NCBI GenBank assembly: GCA_028684915.1
Contig: JAQUEZ010000008.1
Location: 1-64,000, forward strand
Direction: 5' to 3'
DNA: 64,000 nt
DNA from: Desulfobulbus sp.
Lineage (GTDB): Bacteria; Desulfobacterota; Desulfobulbia; Desulfobulbales; Desulfobulbaceae
The translations under genes were made by a program, and so were the position numbers. Shown one piece after another: positions 9,801 to 19,176 of this stretch. The notes beneath the pieces are model-generated. The model ran no database searches. It was given only the letters and a program-made list of their open reading frames with translations, and had not been told where the DNA came from. The first letter of the stretch is position 1. Each line of letters opens with the position of its first letter.

Positions 9801-10406
9801 ATGGCTATGAAAATACTCGGGATAGTCGGGAGTTACCGAAAAAACGGTATTATTGACCGCATGGTAACAGAAACACTGTCCAGCGCTGAGGCCCTGGGCG
9901 CGACGACGAATAAAATTTACCTGTCGGACGCACACATTGAGTTTTGCAGAAATTGCCGTCAATGCACCCAGAAACCCGGAACAGAACCTGGCAAGTGTAT
10001 TCAATCTGATGACTTCAATGCCATCATGAGCGAATGGCAAGAATGCGATGGATTGGTCATTGGCGCTCCCGTGAACTGCTACAACGTGACTGCGGTAACA
10101 CGCAAATTTATGGAAAGGCTGGTCTGTTTCTATTACTGGCCTTGGGGGCAGGATGGCCCCATCATGCGGTCCAAAGAAAAAGGCAAGAAGGCGGTCTTGA
10201 TCACTTCGTCTGCCATGCCATCATTTTTAGGCAGACTCTTTACAGGCGCTCCACGTGCGTTGCGGTTTATCGCTGAGACCATGGGGGCCAAGCCTGTTCG
10301 AACCTTATTTGCCGGTTTGGCTGCTCGGGAGGAACACCAGCCTTTGTCGAAGAATACGATTCGGAAAGCTCAAGTAGCAGGTCGTCAACTTGCAAAAGAG
10401 CAATAA
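9801..10406 (+). CDS. Flavodoxin-fold NAD(P)H-dependent FMN reductase / Fe-S flavoprotein
   Basis: 201-residue flavodoxin-like protein. The N-terminus KILGIVGSYRKNGIIDRMV is the FMN-phosphate binding loop, and CRNCRQC at about residues 49-55 (with a further Cys after it) resembles the cluster-binding or redox Cys stretch of iron-sulfur flavoproteins. GAPVNCYNVTAVTRKFMERL is the second flavin loop. Cytosolic; substrate unknown. It stands alone between a terminator and a transketolase pseudogene. A related protein with the same Cys arrangement is encoded at 56609-57184. Confidence 0.8.
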   Translation: MAMKILGIVGSYRKNGIIDRMVTETLSSAEALGATTNKIYLSDAHIEFCRNCRQCTQKPGTEPGKCIQSDDFNAIMSEWQECDGLVIGAPVNCYNVTAVTRKFMERLVCFYYWPWGQDGPIMRSKEKGKKAVLITSSAMPSFLGRLFTGAPRALRFIAETMGAKPVRTLFAGLAAREEHQPLSKNTIRKAQVAGRQLAKEQ

Positions 10407-10414
10407 AAGCGAAG

Positions 10415-11449
10415 GTGTCGGGTACACAGTGCATCAATACCATCCGTTTTCTCACCGTTGACGCCGTGCAAAAAGCCAAAAGCGGCCACCCAAGCCTGCC
10501 GCTGGATGCTGCTTCCAGGCGTATGTCTTGTGGATGTGGACACGATTTCTTCGCCATAATCCGGTCAATCCTGGGTGGTTTGATCGGGATCGGTTCGTTT
10601 TGTCTGCAGGTCACGGGTCAACCTTACTGTCCAGTCTGCTCCATCTGACCAGCTATGATGTGCCCTTGAGCAACTCAAACAGCTTCGCCAGTGGGGCAGT
10701 ATTACTCCTGGCAATCCGGAACGCGGTTTGACGCCGGATGTCGAGACCACCACCGGACCGCTCGGGCAGGGATTTGCCAACGGGGTGGGAATGGCCATGG
10801 CGGAGGCACATCTCGCCGCGTGCTATAGGTCGCACACGGTGCAACCATGTCGTTCGGAGCGACCTCTCTGACCTTTTTGGATTATATGCGGCCGGCGATT
10901 CGACTGGCGGCGTTGATGCTGCTGCTGCCGGTGGTCTATGTCTTTACGCACGACAGTATTTGCATTGGGGAGGATGGCCCGACACATCAACCGGTGGAAC
11001 ATCTTGCAAGTTTGCGGTCAGTTCCAGGGCTCATCGTTATTCGGCCCGGCGATGCCAACGAAACTGTTGAGGCCTGGCGCGTTGCCATCGAAACGAAGGA
11101 TCATCCGGTCGCGCTGGTTCTTACACGACAAAACGTGCCGATGTTTGACAGGGAGCTGTTTTTTGCGGCCGAAGGTCTTCGACGCGGTGCCTACATTTTT
11201 GCCGATGCACCCCACGCGGAACCGCAATTGATTCTGATAGCCAGCGGCTCTGAGGTCGGTTTGATCTTAGAGGCGGGGCAACAACTGCAGAAACTGAGAA
11301 TTCCCGAGCGTCTCGTTTCGATGCCAAGCTGGGAATTGTTTGAGGCACAGCCCGTTGAATATCGTGAATCCGTGTTGCCGCGGTCGGTTAAGGCGCGGCT
11401 CGCCGTTGAAGCAGGTGTCACCATGGGATGGAAGCCTGTACGTAGGTGA
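10415..11449 (+). pseudogene. tkt: Transketolase, frameshifted and internally deleted
   Basis: Four pieces of one transketolase lie in order but in different frames. The piece from 10415 (GTG) reads [27 protein letters not shown]. The piece from about 10530 reads [27 protein letters not shown]. The piece from about 10670 reads [20 protein letters not shown] then [25 protein letters not shown]. The last, from 10847, starts [22 protein letters not shown] and runs to the C-terminus. At least two frameshifts are present, and the middle (about half the normal 650-670 residues) is missing at a junction near 10835-10850. The thiamine-diphosphate site is therefore incomplete. The C-terminal 200 codons remain open, but an isolated transketolase C-domain should be inactive. 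Confidence 0.88.
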
Positions 11450-11524
11450 TTGTGGCGATGTGATCGGCTTAGCGTTGAGATAACATTTGCAAGCGGGCAG
11501 TAGCCTTGCTTGAAAGGGGGAACC

Positions 11525-12010
11525 ATGCCTGATCAATTGATTTCATCGAGCAATACACAGAAAGCCATTGGCATTGCCGCTGACCACGGAGGATATGAGC
11601 TGAAGGAACAATTGGCTGCGAAGTTACGCGAAGCTGGCTCTTCAATTGTGGACTTCGGCAACCTTGAGTTGGCCGCAGGGGATGACTACCCGGATTTCGT
11701 TATTCCTTTAGCTCGTGCCGTTGCTCAAGGTACGGTAGCCCGTGGAATTGCGATTTGCGGCAGCGGCGTTGGCGCTTGCATTGTGGCCAACAAAGTACCG
11801 GATGTGCGTGCATGTCTGATCCATGAAACGTTTTCGGCTCGTCAGGGAGTCGAGGACGACAACTTGAACCTGATCTGCCTGGGTGGTCGAGTGGTTGGTC
11901 AGGCGCTCGCCTGGGAACTGGTCAAAACATTTCTCGCAGCAGCATTCAGCGGTGAAGAACGTCACCTGCGCCGTCTGGCTAAAGCGGCAAAACTCGAAGG
12001 CTGTGTATAA
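11525..12010 (+). CDS. rpiB: Ribose-5-phosphate isomerase B
   Basis: 161-residue RpiB/LacAB family protein interconverting ribose-5-phosphate and ribulose-5-phosphate. Seen: IGIAADHGGYELKEQL at the N-terminus, AICGSGVGACIVANK with the catalytic Cys, and the HETFSARQGVEDDNLNLICLGGRV segment. The ATG at 11525 is preferred over the upstream TTG at 11510 because AAAGGGGG precedes it. It follows the tkt pseudogene by about 75 nt, so it is the surviving member of what was a pentose-phosphate pair. Confidence 0.92.
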   Translation: MPDQLISSSNTQKAIGIAADHGGYELKEQLAAKLREAGSSIVDFGNLELAAGDDYPDFVIPLARAVAQGTVARGIAICGSGVGACIVANKVPDVRACLIHETFSARQGVEDDNLNLICLGGRVVGQALAWELVKTFLAAAFSGEERHLRRLAKAAKLEGCV

Positions 12011-12338
12011 CCTTATTTTTTTACCTTGATCAGGGGGAAAATGCAGTGGTGGTGAGAACGAAAGCATTCTGGACCTTGAAATAACGGCCCTGAAGTGGGA
12101 CCAAATTGTTTCCTTTGTTCCCCAGTAAGGTGTCTGGACGTTTTGGTATTGAGGGTAACTACGAAGGGTGGGGTGGTGAAATATTTCGGTGGAGCGAAAG
12201 TGAGAGAGGCCGGTACTGCCAAGGAATACCTCATTGATCAAATGGAAAGGAGTCTTCTCTTTCTCGATGGTACCGTAAGTCCTTGTCCGGCATGCCAACA
12301 CGGCGCTGCATCGAAAGTCTACCGCGATTAGGCCGGGG
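12011..12338. other. Intergenic, no gene recognised
   Basis: Convergent gap between rpiB (+) and the S4-protein gene (-). Short open frames exist on both strands but have no ribosome-binding site or recognisable protein pattern, and I see no terminator with a T-run, no tRNA and no copy of the dispersed repeat. Confidence 0.5.
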
Positions 12339-12584
12339 TTACTCCTGAATTGTCGTGGTTCCGATGACCCGCAAGCGAGTACCGTTAAATTCCACGATAT
12401 CATCGGTATAGAGCTTTTTTCGTTTACGGGTTTCTACCAGGCCGTTGACTTTGACCAACCCTTCACTGATCAGATAACGGGCTTCACCACCGCTTGCGGC
12501 CAAATCTTCACGTTTGAGCAGTTTATCAAGCTCAATATAAGGGGTGTTTAGTTCAACGGGTCGCTCATTGTTTTCATCACGCAT
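12339..12584 (-). CDS. S4-domain RNA-binding protein
   Basis: 81-residue protein that is essentially one S4 domain of the YbcJ/YaaA type: IELDKLLKREDLAASGGEARYLISEGLVKVNGLVETRKRKKL is the classical S4 alpha-L pattern, binding structured RNA (rRNA or tRNA). The start at 12584 (MRDENNER) is chosen because the longer frame would run into the end of the radical SAM gene. Last gene of a - strand series beginning at purB; role probably in ribosome or RNA metabolism. Confidence 0.8.
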   Translation of the reverse strand: MRDENNERPVELNTPYIELDKLLKREDLAASGGEARYLISEGLVKVNGLVETRKRKKLYTDDIVEFNGTRLRVIGTTTIQE

Positions 12585-12618
12585 AATCACTTTATAGAGT
12601 TTGAGGCAAGAGGTGTGG

Positions 12619-13488
12619 TTAAAGGGCTCTGAGGTATTCTGGTTTAAGAGCCAGACTACCGGACAGGGCTGCATCGATCAGGGCCAGGGTTTCGGTCTTT
12701 TCTTCAGGGAGTTTAGCGCGAATCGGCAGATAGTTGGAGGCATGGTTGGCGTGGAACAGACCGCTGGTGAGGTCGGTATATTCGATGATAGTGCGAAGTT
12801 CCTGGAGCAGGGCCCTGGGCTCGGGCATGGCAAAATCTCCTGCCTGATACTGCTTGTAGAGTTCGGTTCCCGGTTCGAGCATCAGGCTGAGCGCACCCAC
12901 GTACTCCGGATCAATAGCACTAAGAACGCGGCCGGTTTCCACCGCATGGATAGGGGAGCGTTCAGGCCCGGCAATGCCAAGCAGCACGGTGACCGACAGG
13001 GGAATGCCGGCATCTTTGGCCTTACGCCCCATGGCGATCATCTTTTCGGCGTCTGCTCCCTTAATTATTTGGGCCAGGGTCAGGTCATCACCGCTTTCAA
13101 GCCCCAAGTAGACGATCCCCAAGCCGTGGGCACGCAACTCTGCAAGCTCATCCTCGGTTTTCATACTCAATCCCTTGGTGTTGGCGTAAATACCCACCCG
13201 GGTAATCTGCGGCAACTTCTCTTCAATCTGTTGAAGAATCTTCAAAAGCCGTTTTTGGGGAATGATCAAGGCATCCCCATCACAGATAAACAATCGCCCT
13301 GCATAGGGAAAATGCTTGGCAGCATATTCGATATCCGCATCAACGATAGCATCAGGCTTGATCGAAAACTGCTGCCCCTTATACATGCCGCAGAAGCTGC
13401 ATTTATTATGAGAACAGCCGGTAGTGACCTGCAGCAATATGCTTTTTGCCTCACTCGGTGGCCGATACACGGTGCCTTGATAGTGCAT
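12619..13488 (-). CDS. Radical SAM protein
   Basis: 289-residue radical SAM enzyme. CSHNKCSFC at about residues 30-38 is the CX4CX2C variant that would bind the 4Fe-4S cluster and SAM; ICDGDAL, YLGLESGDD and GIAGPERS mark the TIM-barrel strands. The C-terminus carries HANHASNYLPI. GGGGGGATC precedes the ATG. Substrate unknown. A paralogue of similar length and the same N- and C-terminal motifs lies at 25633-26508. Placed between a PHP-domain gene and the S4 gene in one operon. Confidence 0.85.
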   Translation of the reverse strand: MHYQGTVYRPPSEAKSILLQVTTGCSHNKCSFCGMYKGQQFSIKPDAIVDADIEYAAKHFPYAGRLFICDGDALIIPQKRLLKILQQIEEKLPQITRVGIYANTKGLSMKTEDELAELRAHGLGIVYLGLESGDDLTLAQIIKGADAEKMIAMGRKAKDAGIPLSVTVLLGIAGPERSPIHAVETGRVLSAIDPEYVGALSLMLEPGTELYKQYQAGDFAMPEPRALLQELRTIIEYTDLTSGLFHANHASNYLPIRAKLPEEKTETLALIDAALSGSLALKPEYLRAL

Positions 13489-13506
13489 GATCCCCCCTTA
13501 ACAGGA

Positions 13507-14163
13507 TTAAACCAGTGGTGGAGGTTTTTCGAGCAACTGTTCCATATTCCGTCGAATTTGGAGGTATTCTTCAAGAGGTAAACCCGCACCCAAGCCAACC
13601 TTCTCAGCCATTTCGCTGGAAAGAAAATCTCCGGGCGCATGGGCGTCGGCGTTAATCGCCAACCGTGCGCCGGTCTTTTGCGCCATTCGAGCCACATGAC
13701 CATTTGTAAGGCTGTGTCCCTTGCGGCCAGAAAGCTCAAGCAGAATCCCTCTTTGCGCAGCCAGGGCCGCTTCCTCCTCGGTTATAAAGCCGGGATGGGC
13801 AAGGAGGTCGATATCCGCCTCCAGGGCAGCACGGTTGGTTCCGGGCAATACCGGTTCAACCGGTGTTTCGCCATGGACGACCACCAATTGGGCGCCCAGA
13901 GCCCGACATTGGGTGGCGAGAGGCGCGATTAACGCTGGCGGCACATGGGTCAACTCAACGCCGACAATCAGTTGCGTTTTGTTGACCGCATTCAGGTCCT
14001 TGGCCACACGGATGAGATTGGGGATTAAAATGCCGATATTGGAGGAGTCGGCGTGGTCGGTGATGGCAATCGCCCGATACCCCATATGCTCGACCCTGCG
14101 GACATGCTCCGAGGGAATGAGAGCGCCATCGCTAAAAAAAGTATGGGTGTGGAAGTCTATCAT
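13507..14163 (-). CDS. PHP-domain metal-dependent phosphohydrolase
   Basis: 218-residue PHP-fold protein with MIDFHTHTFFSDG (HxH metal ligands) at the N-terminus, AITDHAD (D-H ligands), VGVELTHVP, VVHGETP, DLLAHPGF and NADAHAPGD near the C-terminus. These are ligands for a trinuclear metal site. Likely hydrolyses a phosphoester (histidinol-phosphate-phosphatase-like or nucleotide phosphatase), substrate not determinable. It is 18 nt from the radical SAM gene and 18 nt from miaB, so cotranscribed. Confidence 0.82.
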   Translation of the reverse strand: MIDFHTHTFFSDGALIPSEHVRRVEHMGYRAIAITDHADSSNIGILIPNLIRVAKDLNAVNKTQLIVGVELTHVPPALIAPLATQCRALGAQLVVVHGETPVEPVLPGTNRAALEADIDLLAHPGFITEEEAALAAQRGILLELSGRKGHSLTNGHVARMAQKTGARLAINADAHAPGDFLSSEMAEKVGLGAGLPLEEYLQIRRNMEQLLEKPPPLV

Positions 14164-14181
14164 TGTTCTCTCCCGAATCGA

Positions 14182-15531
14182 TTACGGCCTGATAATGCCT
14201 TTGAGGGAATGTTTGCCGGCATGGTCGATGCGGACCATTACCAGCTCTCCGGGGGCGAGTGGCGCAGTGGGAGCCGCCATATGGACCATTTGATTGGCAC
14301 CGGTACGTCCCTTCACAGAAGTCGAATCACAGGCTTCAACCATAACTTCAACAACTGTACCTAACAATTCAAAATTACGTTCTAAAGAGAGCTCGTCCTG
14401 CCGGGACTGGAAGGTCCGCAACCGTTGGCCTTTCACCTCTTCCGGGACCTTGTCGGTGAATTCTGCGGACCGGGTATGGGGACGATCGGAGTACTTAAAG
14501 GAAAAGGAACCGTGAAAACGGACCTGGTTGAGTAGGTCCATGGTCGCTGCAAAATCAGCCTCACTCTCACCGGGAAAACCGACAATAATATCGGTAGCCA
14601 GGGCGATATCCGGCCGGTAGGTGCGCAGTCCATCGACTTTCTCCAGATACTGTTCCACCGTGTATTTGCGGTTCATCCGCTTAAGTACGTCATTGGACCC
14701 AGACTGCACCGGCAGATGAAAATGCGGACAGAGGATATCAAGCTCTGCAAAACAGCGCATCAGATCATCAGTCAAATCCTTAGGGTGCGAGGTGGTGAAA
14801 CGAAGTCGTTTCAGCCCGCCCACCGCTGCAACACGGCGCAGGAGTTCGGGAAAAGACACCGCAACATCGCCGACCGCGTTGGTAAGACCGTAGGAGTTGA
14901 CATTTTGTCCCAACAGGGTGATTTCTTTCACCCCTTGGCCCACGAGTATTTCCACCTCCTCAATGATATCAGCCACAGGGCGACTAATTTCACGGCCGCG
15001 TGTACCTGGAACCACACAGTAACTGCAATAATTGTTACACCCCTGCATGATGGTGACAAATCGCTTGTGGCCCTGTGGTGTAGGGGAGGGGGGAGATGTC
15101 TCCAATAATTTCTGAAACGGCGGGATTTCAAAGGCTGCATCAAGGTTGGTGGCAATCTCACGAACCGTGGTTTTGTTGGTCAGTCGGTCAAGCATCTCCG
15201 GCAAGCGGTAAATTTGCTGGGTTCCGACAATGAGATCCACATGTGGCATTCGTTCACGAATCTGTTCACCTTCCTGTTGGGCGACACAGCCGATGACACC
15301 AAGCAGTAGGTTGGTATTTCGTTTTTTTTCTTCACGCAGGGACCCCAAAAGACTGAATACCTTTTGTTCTGCCTTTTCGCGAATACTGCAGGTGTTGATC
15401 AGGATGACATCGGCGTTGCCGGTACTGTCCGTGGGGACGTAGCCTTCCTGGGCCAAAAGCTGCTCAATGATTTCCGAGTCGCGCTCGTTCATCTGGCAGC
15501 CGAAGGTTTTGATATAGAGATTTTTACTCAT
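14182..15531 (-). CDS. miaB: tRNA-2-methylthio-N6-dimethylallyladenosine synthase MiaB
   Basis: 449-residue radical SAM methylthiotransferase that converts i6A37 to ms2i6A37 in tRNA. The N-terminal UPF0004 domain has the three auxiliary-cluster cysteines (FGCQMNERD, NTCSIREKA, GCVAQQEG), the radical SAM site is CNNYCSYCVVP, and a TRAM domain forms the C-terminus. Length is typical. The start overlaps the DUF4911 stop by 4 nt. Its pathway partner miaA is in the same strand block at 19177-20124. Confidence 0.96.
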   Translation of the reverse strand: MSKNLYIKTFGCQMNERDSEIIEQLLAQEGYVPTDSTGNADVILINTCSIREKAEQKVFSLLGSLREEKKRNTNLLLGVIGCVAQQEGEQIRERMPHVDLIVGTQQIYRLPEMLDRLTNKTTVREIATNLDAAFEIPPFQKLLETSPPSPTPQGHKRFVTIMQGCNNYCSYCVVPGTRGREISRPVADIIEEVEILVGQGVKEITLLGQNVNSYGLTNAVGDVAVSFPELLRRVAAVGGLKRLRFTTSHPKDLTDDLMRCFAELDILCPHFHLPVQSGSNDVLKRMNRKYTVEQYLEKVDGLRTYRPDIALATDIIVGFPGESEADFAATMDLLNQVRFHGSFSFKYSDRPHTRSAEFTDKVPEEVKGQRLRTFQSRQDELSLERNFELLGTVVEVMVEACDSTSVKGRTGANQMVHMAAPTAPLAPGELVMVRIDHAGKHSLKGIIRP

Positions 15532-15779
15532 GCGTGCACTTCTTCCGGTGCCAGCGTGTTTGCACGCCGAACAGGGTAGGGCGTCAGATCATCGGCCAAG
15601 GCAGCGATAAGACGCATGGTTTCAATAAACCGGCAATCAAGGGTCTGGATGCGAACCAGACCCTGTTTGGCCGAGATCGTTGAGACAATGGCCAAGCCAT
15701 CGTAGCCTTCAAAGATGAAGCGAAGCCAACTGATTTTTTCTGGTCGGATAATAAGAAACCATTCGACAATGGTGGCCAT
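15528..15779 (-). CDS. DUF4911 protein
   Basis: 83-residue protein (start MATIVEWFLIIRPEKISWLRFIFEGYDGLA) matching DUF4911, a small family in Desulfobacterota usually found beside miaB. Pattern is alternating beta/alpha with no Cys motif; function unknown. It begins 25 nt after purB ends and overlaps miaB by 4 nt, so it belongs to the purB-miaB-PHP transcription unit. Confidence 0.75.
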   Translation of the reverse strand: MATIVEWFLIIRPEKISWLRFIFEGYDGLAIVSTISAKQGLVRIQTLDCRFIETMRLIAALADDLTPYPVRRANTLAPEEVHA

Positions 15780-15804
15780 AACCTTGCGTCCTAAATCCCT
15801 CTGC

Positions 15805-17247
15805 TCAGACGGTGATGGTCGCGTCGACATCACCAAGCAGATCCTGATATTTTTCAAGCACCGGTGCAATCTGCTCATCCAAAAATTCGCTGGTCTGTTG
15901 ACCTGCACGCCCGGTGAACTGCTGATAATCGCCGACCAACTCTTCGAGTTCTTGGGTGGCAAATGGAACGCGCTCATCTTGGGCCAAACGCTCGAGAAGA
16001 TTATTGGCCAGTCCTTTATTTTTAACATCAAAGCCAGCAGCGACAGAATGCTCACGAATTACCTCGTGCATCTCTTGGCGACTCTTACCCCGCTCGACAC
16101 AGGCCATGAGAATTTTCTCCGTGGCCATGAAGGGTAATTCTTCACGCATGTGCTTCTCGATTTGTTTCGGATAAACAACCATATCATTCGTAATGTTGAT
16201 ATAGAGCTTTAAGATAGCGTCGGTAAGGAGGAAAGCCTGGGCCATATCCATGCGGCGAATGGCGGAATCGTCCAAGGTGCGTTCAAACCACTGGTTGGCC
16301 GCCGTGGCAGCAAAATTTGCTGGTAGGCCCATTAACTTGCGGGCCAGGCCGGTCATACGCTCACTGCGCATGGGATTTCGCTTGTAGGCCATGGCGGAAC
16401 TGCCGACCTGTTTGCTTTCAAACGGTTCTTCCTGAACCTTGAGGTTGGAAAGCAGGCGAAGATCAACGGCAAATTTATGAGCAGACGCTGCGATACCTGC
16501 CAAGGTTTCCGAGGTTTTCATATCAAGTTTACGCGGGTAAGTCTGACCTGTCACTGCAAAAACCTGATCAAAACCAAGTTTTTTAGCCACTAACGCATCG
16601 AGCGCGCGTACTTTTTCGTGATCACCGTTGAAAAGTTCGATAAAGGTGGCCTGGGTTCCAACCGTACCTTTAGCCCCTCGAGCCTTGATCTGCTGCTCGA
16701 GTTGTTCGACATAATCAAGATCCATTAATAAGTCCTGCAAATACAGTGTATTGCGTTTACCAACCGTTGTTGGCTGCGCCGGCTGGTAATGGGTGTAGCC
16801 AAGAGTTGCTAAATCCCGATGGTTCAGAGAAAATTTGGCAAGATTGGCAATAACTTGCACCAGGGCCTTTTTCACCAACTGTAGAGCCTTTTTTTGTACT
16901 AAAAGATCTGTATTACAGACAACAAACTGGCTTGTTGCCCCAAGGTGAATGATCGGCTCTGCCAAAGGACAACATTGGCCATAGGTAAAGACATGGGCCA
17001 TAACATCGTGACGGATCTCACGTTCCTTGGCGCTGGCAACTTCAAAATCAATATTGTCGATGTTGGCTTTCAGTTCGGCAACCATTTCAGCGGATACCGT
17101 ACCCAATCCCAGCTCATATTGGGCCTCAGCCAGGGCGACCCAGCATTTACGCCAATGGGTAAATTTAAATCGTTCGGAAAATAATTCCTGCATGGCGCGG
17201 CTGGTATAACGGGAAACCAAGGGTTCCTGGTAGATGTCACGATTCAT
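15805..17247 (-). CDS. purB: Adenylosuccinate lyase
   Basis: 480-residue fumarase/aspartase-superfamily enzyme that cleaves SAICAR and adenylosuccinate in purine synthesis. Seen: SRYTSRAMQELFSERFKFTHWRKCW, REIRHDVMAHV, IHLGATSQFVVCNTDL, the TLGYTHYQPAQPTTVGKR loop, and the signature GSSAMAYKRNPMRSER. Length fits the longer type of PurB. First gene of the unit that continues to DUF4911, miaB, PHP, radical SAM and S4. Confidence 0.95.
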   Translation of the reverse strand: MNRDIYQEPLVSRYTSRAMQELFSERFKFTHWRKCWVALAEAQYELGLGTVSAEMVAELKANIDNIDFEVASAKEREIRHDVMAHVFTYGQCCPLAEPIIHLGATSQFVVCNTDLLVQKKALQLVKKALVQVIANLAKFSLNHRDLATLGYTHYQPAQPTTVGKRNTLYLQDLLMDLDYVEQLEQQIKARGAKGTVGTQATFIELFNGDHEKVRALDALVAKKLGFDQVFAVTGQTYPRKLDMKTSETLAGIAASAHKFAVDLRLLSNLKVQEEPFESKQVGSSAMAYKRNPMRSERMTGLARKLMGLPANFAATAANQWFERTLDDSAIRRMDMAQAFLLTDAILKLYINITNDMVVYPKQIEKHMREELPFMATEKILMACVERGKSRQEMHEVIREHSVAAGFDVKNKGLANNLLERLAQDERVPFATQELEELVGDYQQFTGRAGQQTSEFLDEQIAPVLEKYQDLLGDVDATITV

Positions 17248-17356
17248 GGCAAAATCTCTGTTCGGTTAAAGGAATGGATAAGGTGTATAGATGGGTTTGC
17301 GACAAATTCCGGAACATGTTGAGCCGTGCTCAAATTGAACGAAATTAAAAATGTCG

Positions 17357-17372
17357 CATAATATATATTATG
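17357..17372. promoter_or_regulatory. AT-rich perfect palindrome upstream of purB
   Basis: CATAATATATATTATG is a perfect 16-bp palindrome 110 nt upstream of the purB start, in the only gap between recJ and purB. It may be an operator or part of the promoter; no protein can be assigned. Confidence 0.35.
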
Positions 17373-17397
17373 TTAAATTTTATATATGGGTATAAAT

Positions 17398-19149
17398 TCA
17401 GGGTGATACAACATGGATCGCTTGCAACTGATCTTGCTCTATTCCACGGAACCAGGAGCGCTTTAAATGGAAAACCAAATCGTGGGGACTTTGATAATTA
17501 TGCCCACTCTGTGCAAGGTGAAAGCCTATTCCGGGGAAAACATGGCCGTTGGCCAGTACCTGGAATCGTAAATGACCATTGCTGCGTTTAGGATGCACTA
17601 GCCGTTCACTGGAGAGCAAAAATGTCGGCTCCGGATTGCCTTCACCAAAAGGTTGAAGCCTCTGCAAGGCACGTGCAAAATTTTTAGTGAGATGCTTTCT
17701 CTCGGTGAAGTGGTAGTCAATTTCAATTCCCCTCCCCTGACCCAAAACCTCTCCGCACCCACAGACCTGCTGGTTGAATAACTGGGCGAATTTTTCCAGA
17801 TTATCCTGTTCGATGGTCAAGCCTATGGCCATGGCATGGCCGCCATATTGGTTGATAAATTCTTTACACTGCTCAAGCAGTTGAAATAGATGGATACCGG
17901 TAACAGACCGCCCTGATCCTTTCAGACAACGGTTGCTCTCGCCGACCTGTTCATCGGTAAAGATAATAACTGGCCGCCCAAATCGTTCGGCAATCCTTGA
18001 GGCGACGATGCCAAGCACGCCGGGATGACACCCCTGCTGGTAAATGGCCAGCCCTTCCCTGCCAGCGGCCAGCTGTTGCTGGCAGTTTTCTTCTATGGCT
18101 TCAATTGCCAGTATCTCAAAGGTTTTGCGTTCAACATTAAAACGATCGAGCGCATCGGCCGGTTCTTGCGCATCCTGGGAGGTTTCCGCCAGTAACAGTT
18201 CCACCCCGATGATCGGCTCTCCTAATCGACCGGAGGCATTAATTCGTGGTGCCAACTTAAACGAGATGTCTTCAGCCAAGATTTCGCGATCGGCAATACC
18301 GCAACGTTGACAAAGGGCATGCACGCCCGGCCGCTGTTTCCCAGATAACACTTCAAGGCCCGCTCGGACAAGCACGCGGTTAATCCCCACCAAAGGGACC
18401 ACATCAGCTACCGTGCCAAGGGCTACCAAATCAAGATATTTTTTGAGATTAATCTGGGTGCCATCTAAAATTCCCTGCTCGGTGAAAGCCTTTCGCAGGG
18501 CCATCACCAGAAAGAAAGCCACGCCTACCCCGGCCAACTGATTAAAGGGAAAGGTACAGTTGTGTTGCTTGGGATTAAGGATAGCCTCGGCCTGTGGCAA
18601 TTCAGCCTGCGGCTCATGATGATCGGTGATGATTACCTGCAAGCCCTGTTGCCGTGCGTAGTCCACTTCCTCAACAGCGGAAATGCCACAGTCAACGGTG
18701 ATCAGTATCCCTCCCCTCTGGGGCTGATCCACCTGGTGCAAGAGGCGTCGGATCGAGTGTTTGGAGAGGCCATATCGCTCTTCCAGCCGATTAGGGATAA
18801 CGTAGGCTGTGAAAATCCCAATTTCTCGAAAAAATGCGGTAAGCAAGGTGGTGGAAGTGATCCCATCCACATCATAATCGCCGTGAATCAGAATCGGGAG
18901 TTTTTTGCGATACGCGGTGAGAACCAAGGCCACGGCTGCACTCATGCCCCTCATCGATTCTGGTGGGGGAAGCATGGCCAGTTGTGGATGGAGAAACTGC
19001 TCTACCGCTTGCAGGGTATCGATGCCGCGAATATAGAGTATTTCACCGAGCTGCTGAGGCAGACGAAAATTCTTCGCTACCATGGCACCAAATCGCCTGG
19101 TCTGCGGGCTGTTGGCATCGGGTGAGAAAATGTAGGAGGGCTGCGGCAT
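17398..19149 (-). CDS. recJ: Single-stranded-DNA exonuclease RecJ
   Basis: 583-residue DHH-family 5'-3' exonuclease used in recombination and mismatch/base-excision repair. Catalytic motifs: HGDYDVDGITS, ITVDCGIS, ITDHHEPQ, then the DHHA1 domain with GGHAMAIGLTIEQ. The ATG at 19149 (MPQPSY) is chosen over an upstream TTG. It ends 150 nt before purB and begins 27 nt after miaA ends. Confidence 0.95.
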   Translation of the reverse strand: MPQPSYIFSPDANSPQTRRFGAMVAKNFRLPQQLGEILYIRGIDTLQAVEQFLHPQLAMLPPPESMRGMSAAVALVLTAYRKKLPILIHGDYDVDGITSTTLLTAFFREIGIFTAYVIPNRLEERYGLSKHSIRRLLHQVDQPQRGGILITVDCGISAVEEVDYARQQGLQVIITDHHEPQAELPQAEAILNPKQHNCTFPFNQLAGVGVAFFLVMALRKAFTEQGILDGTQINLKKYLDLVALGTVADVVPLVGINRVLVRAGLEVLSGKQRPGVHALCQRCGIADREILAEDISFKLAPRINASGRLGEPIIGVELLLAETSQDAQEPADALDRFNVERKTFEILAIEAIEENCQQQLAAGREGLAIYQQGCHPGVLGIVASRIAERFGRPVIIFTDEQVGESNRCLKGSGRSVTGIHLFQLLEQCKEFINQYGGHAMAIGLTIEQDNLEKFAQLFNQQVCGCGEVLGQGRGIEIDYHFTERKHLTKNFARALQRLQPFGEGNPEPTFLLSSERLVHPKRSNGHLRFQVLANGHVFPGIGFHLAQSGHNYQSPHDLVFHLKRSWFRGIEQDQLQAIHVVSP

Positions 19150-19176
19150 GGTTAACAACAAAGGAACCGTTAATTC

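Noticed and set aside
12095..12331. 78-codon open frame on + between rpiB and the S4 gene
   Set aside because: No ribosome-binding site, unnatural residue composition and no family resemblance; treated as chance.
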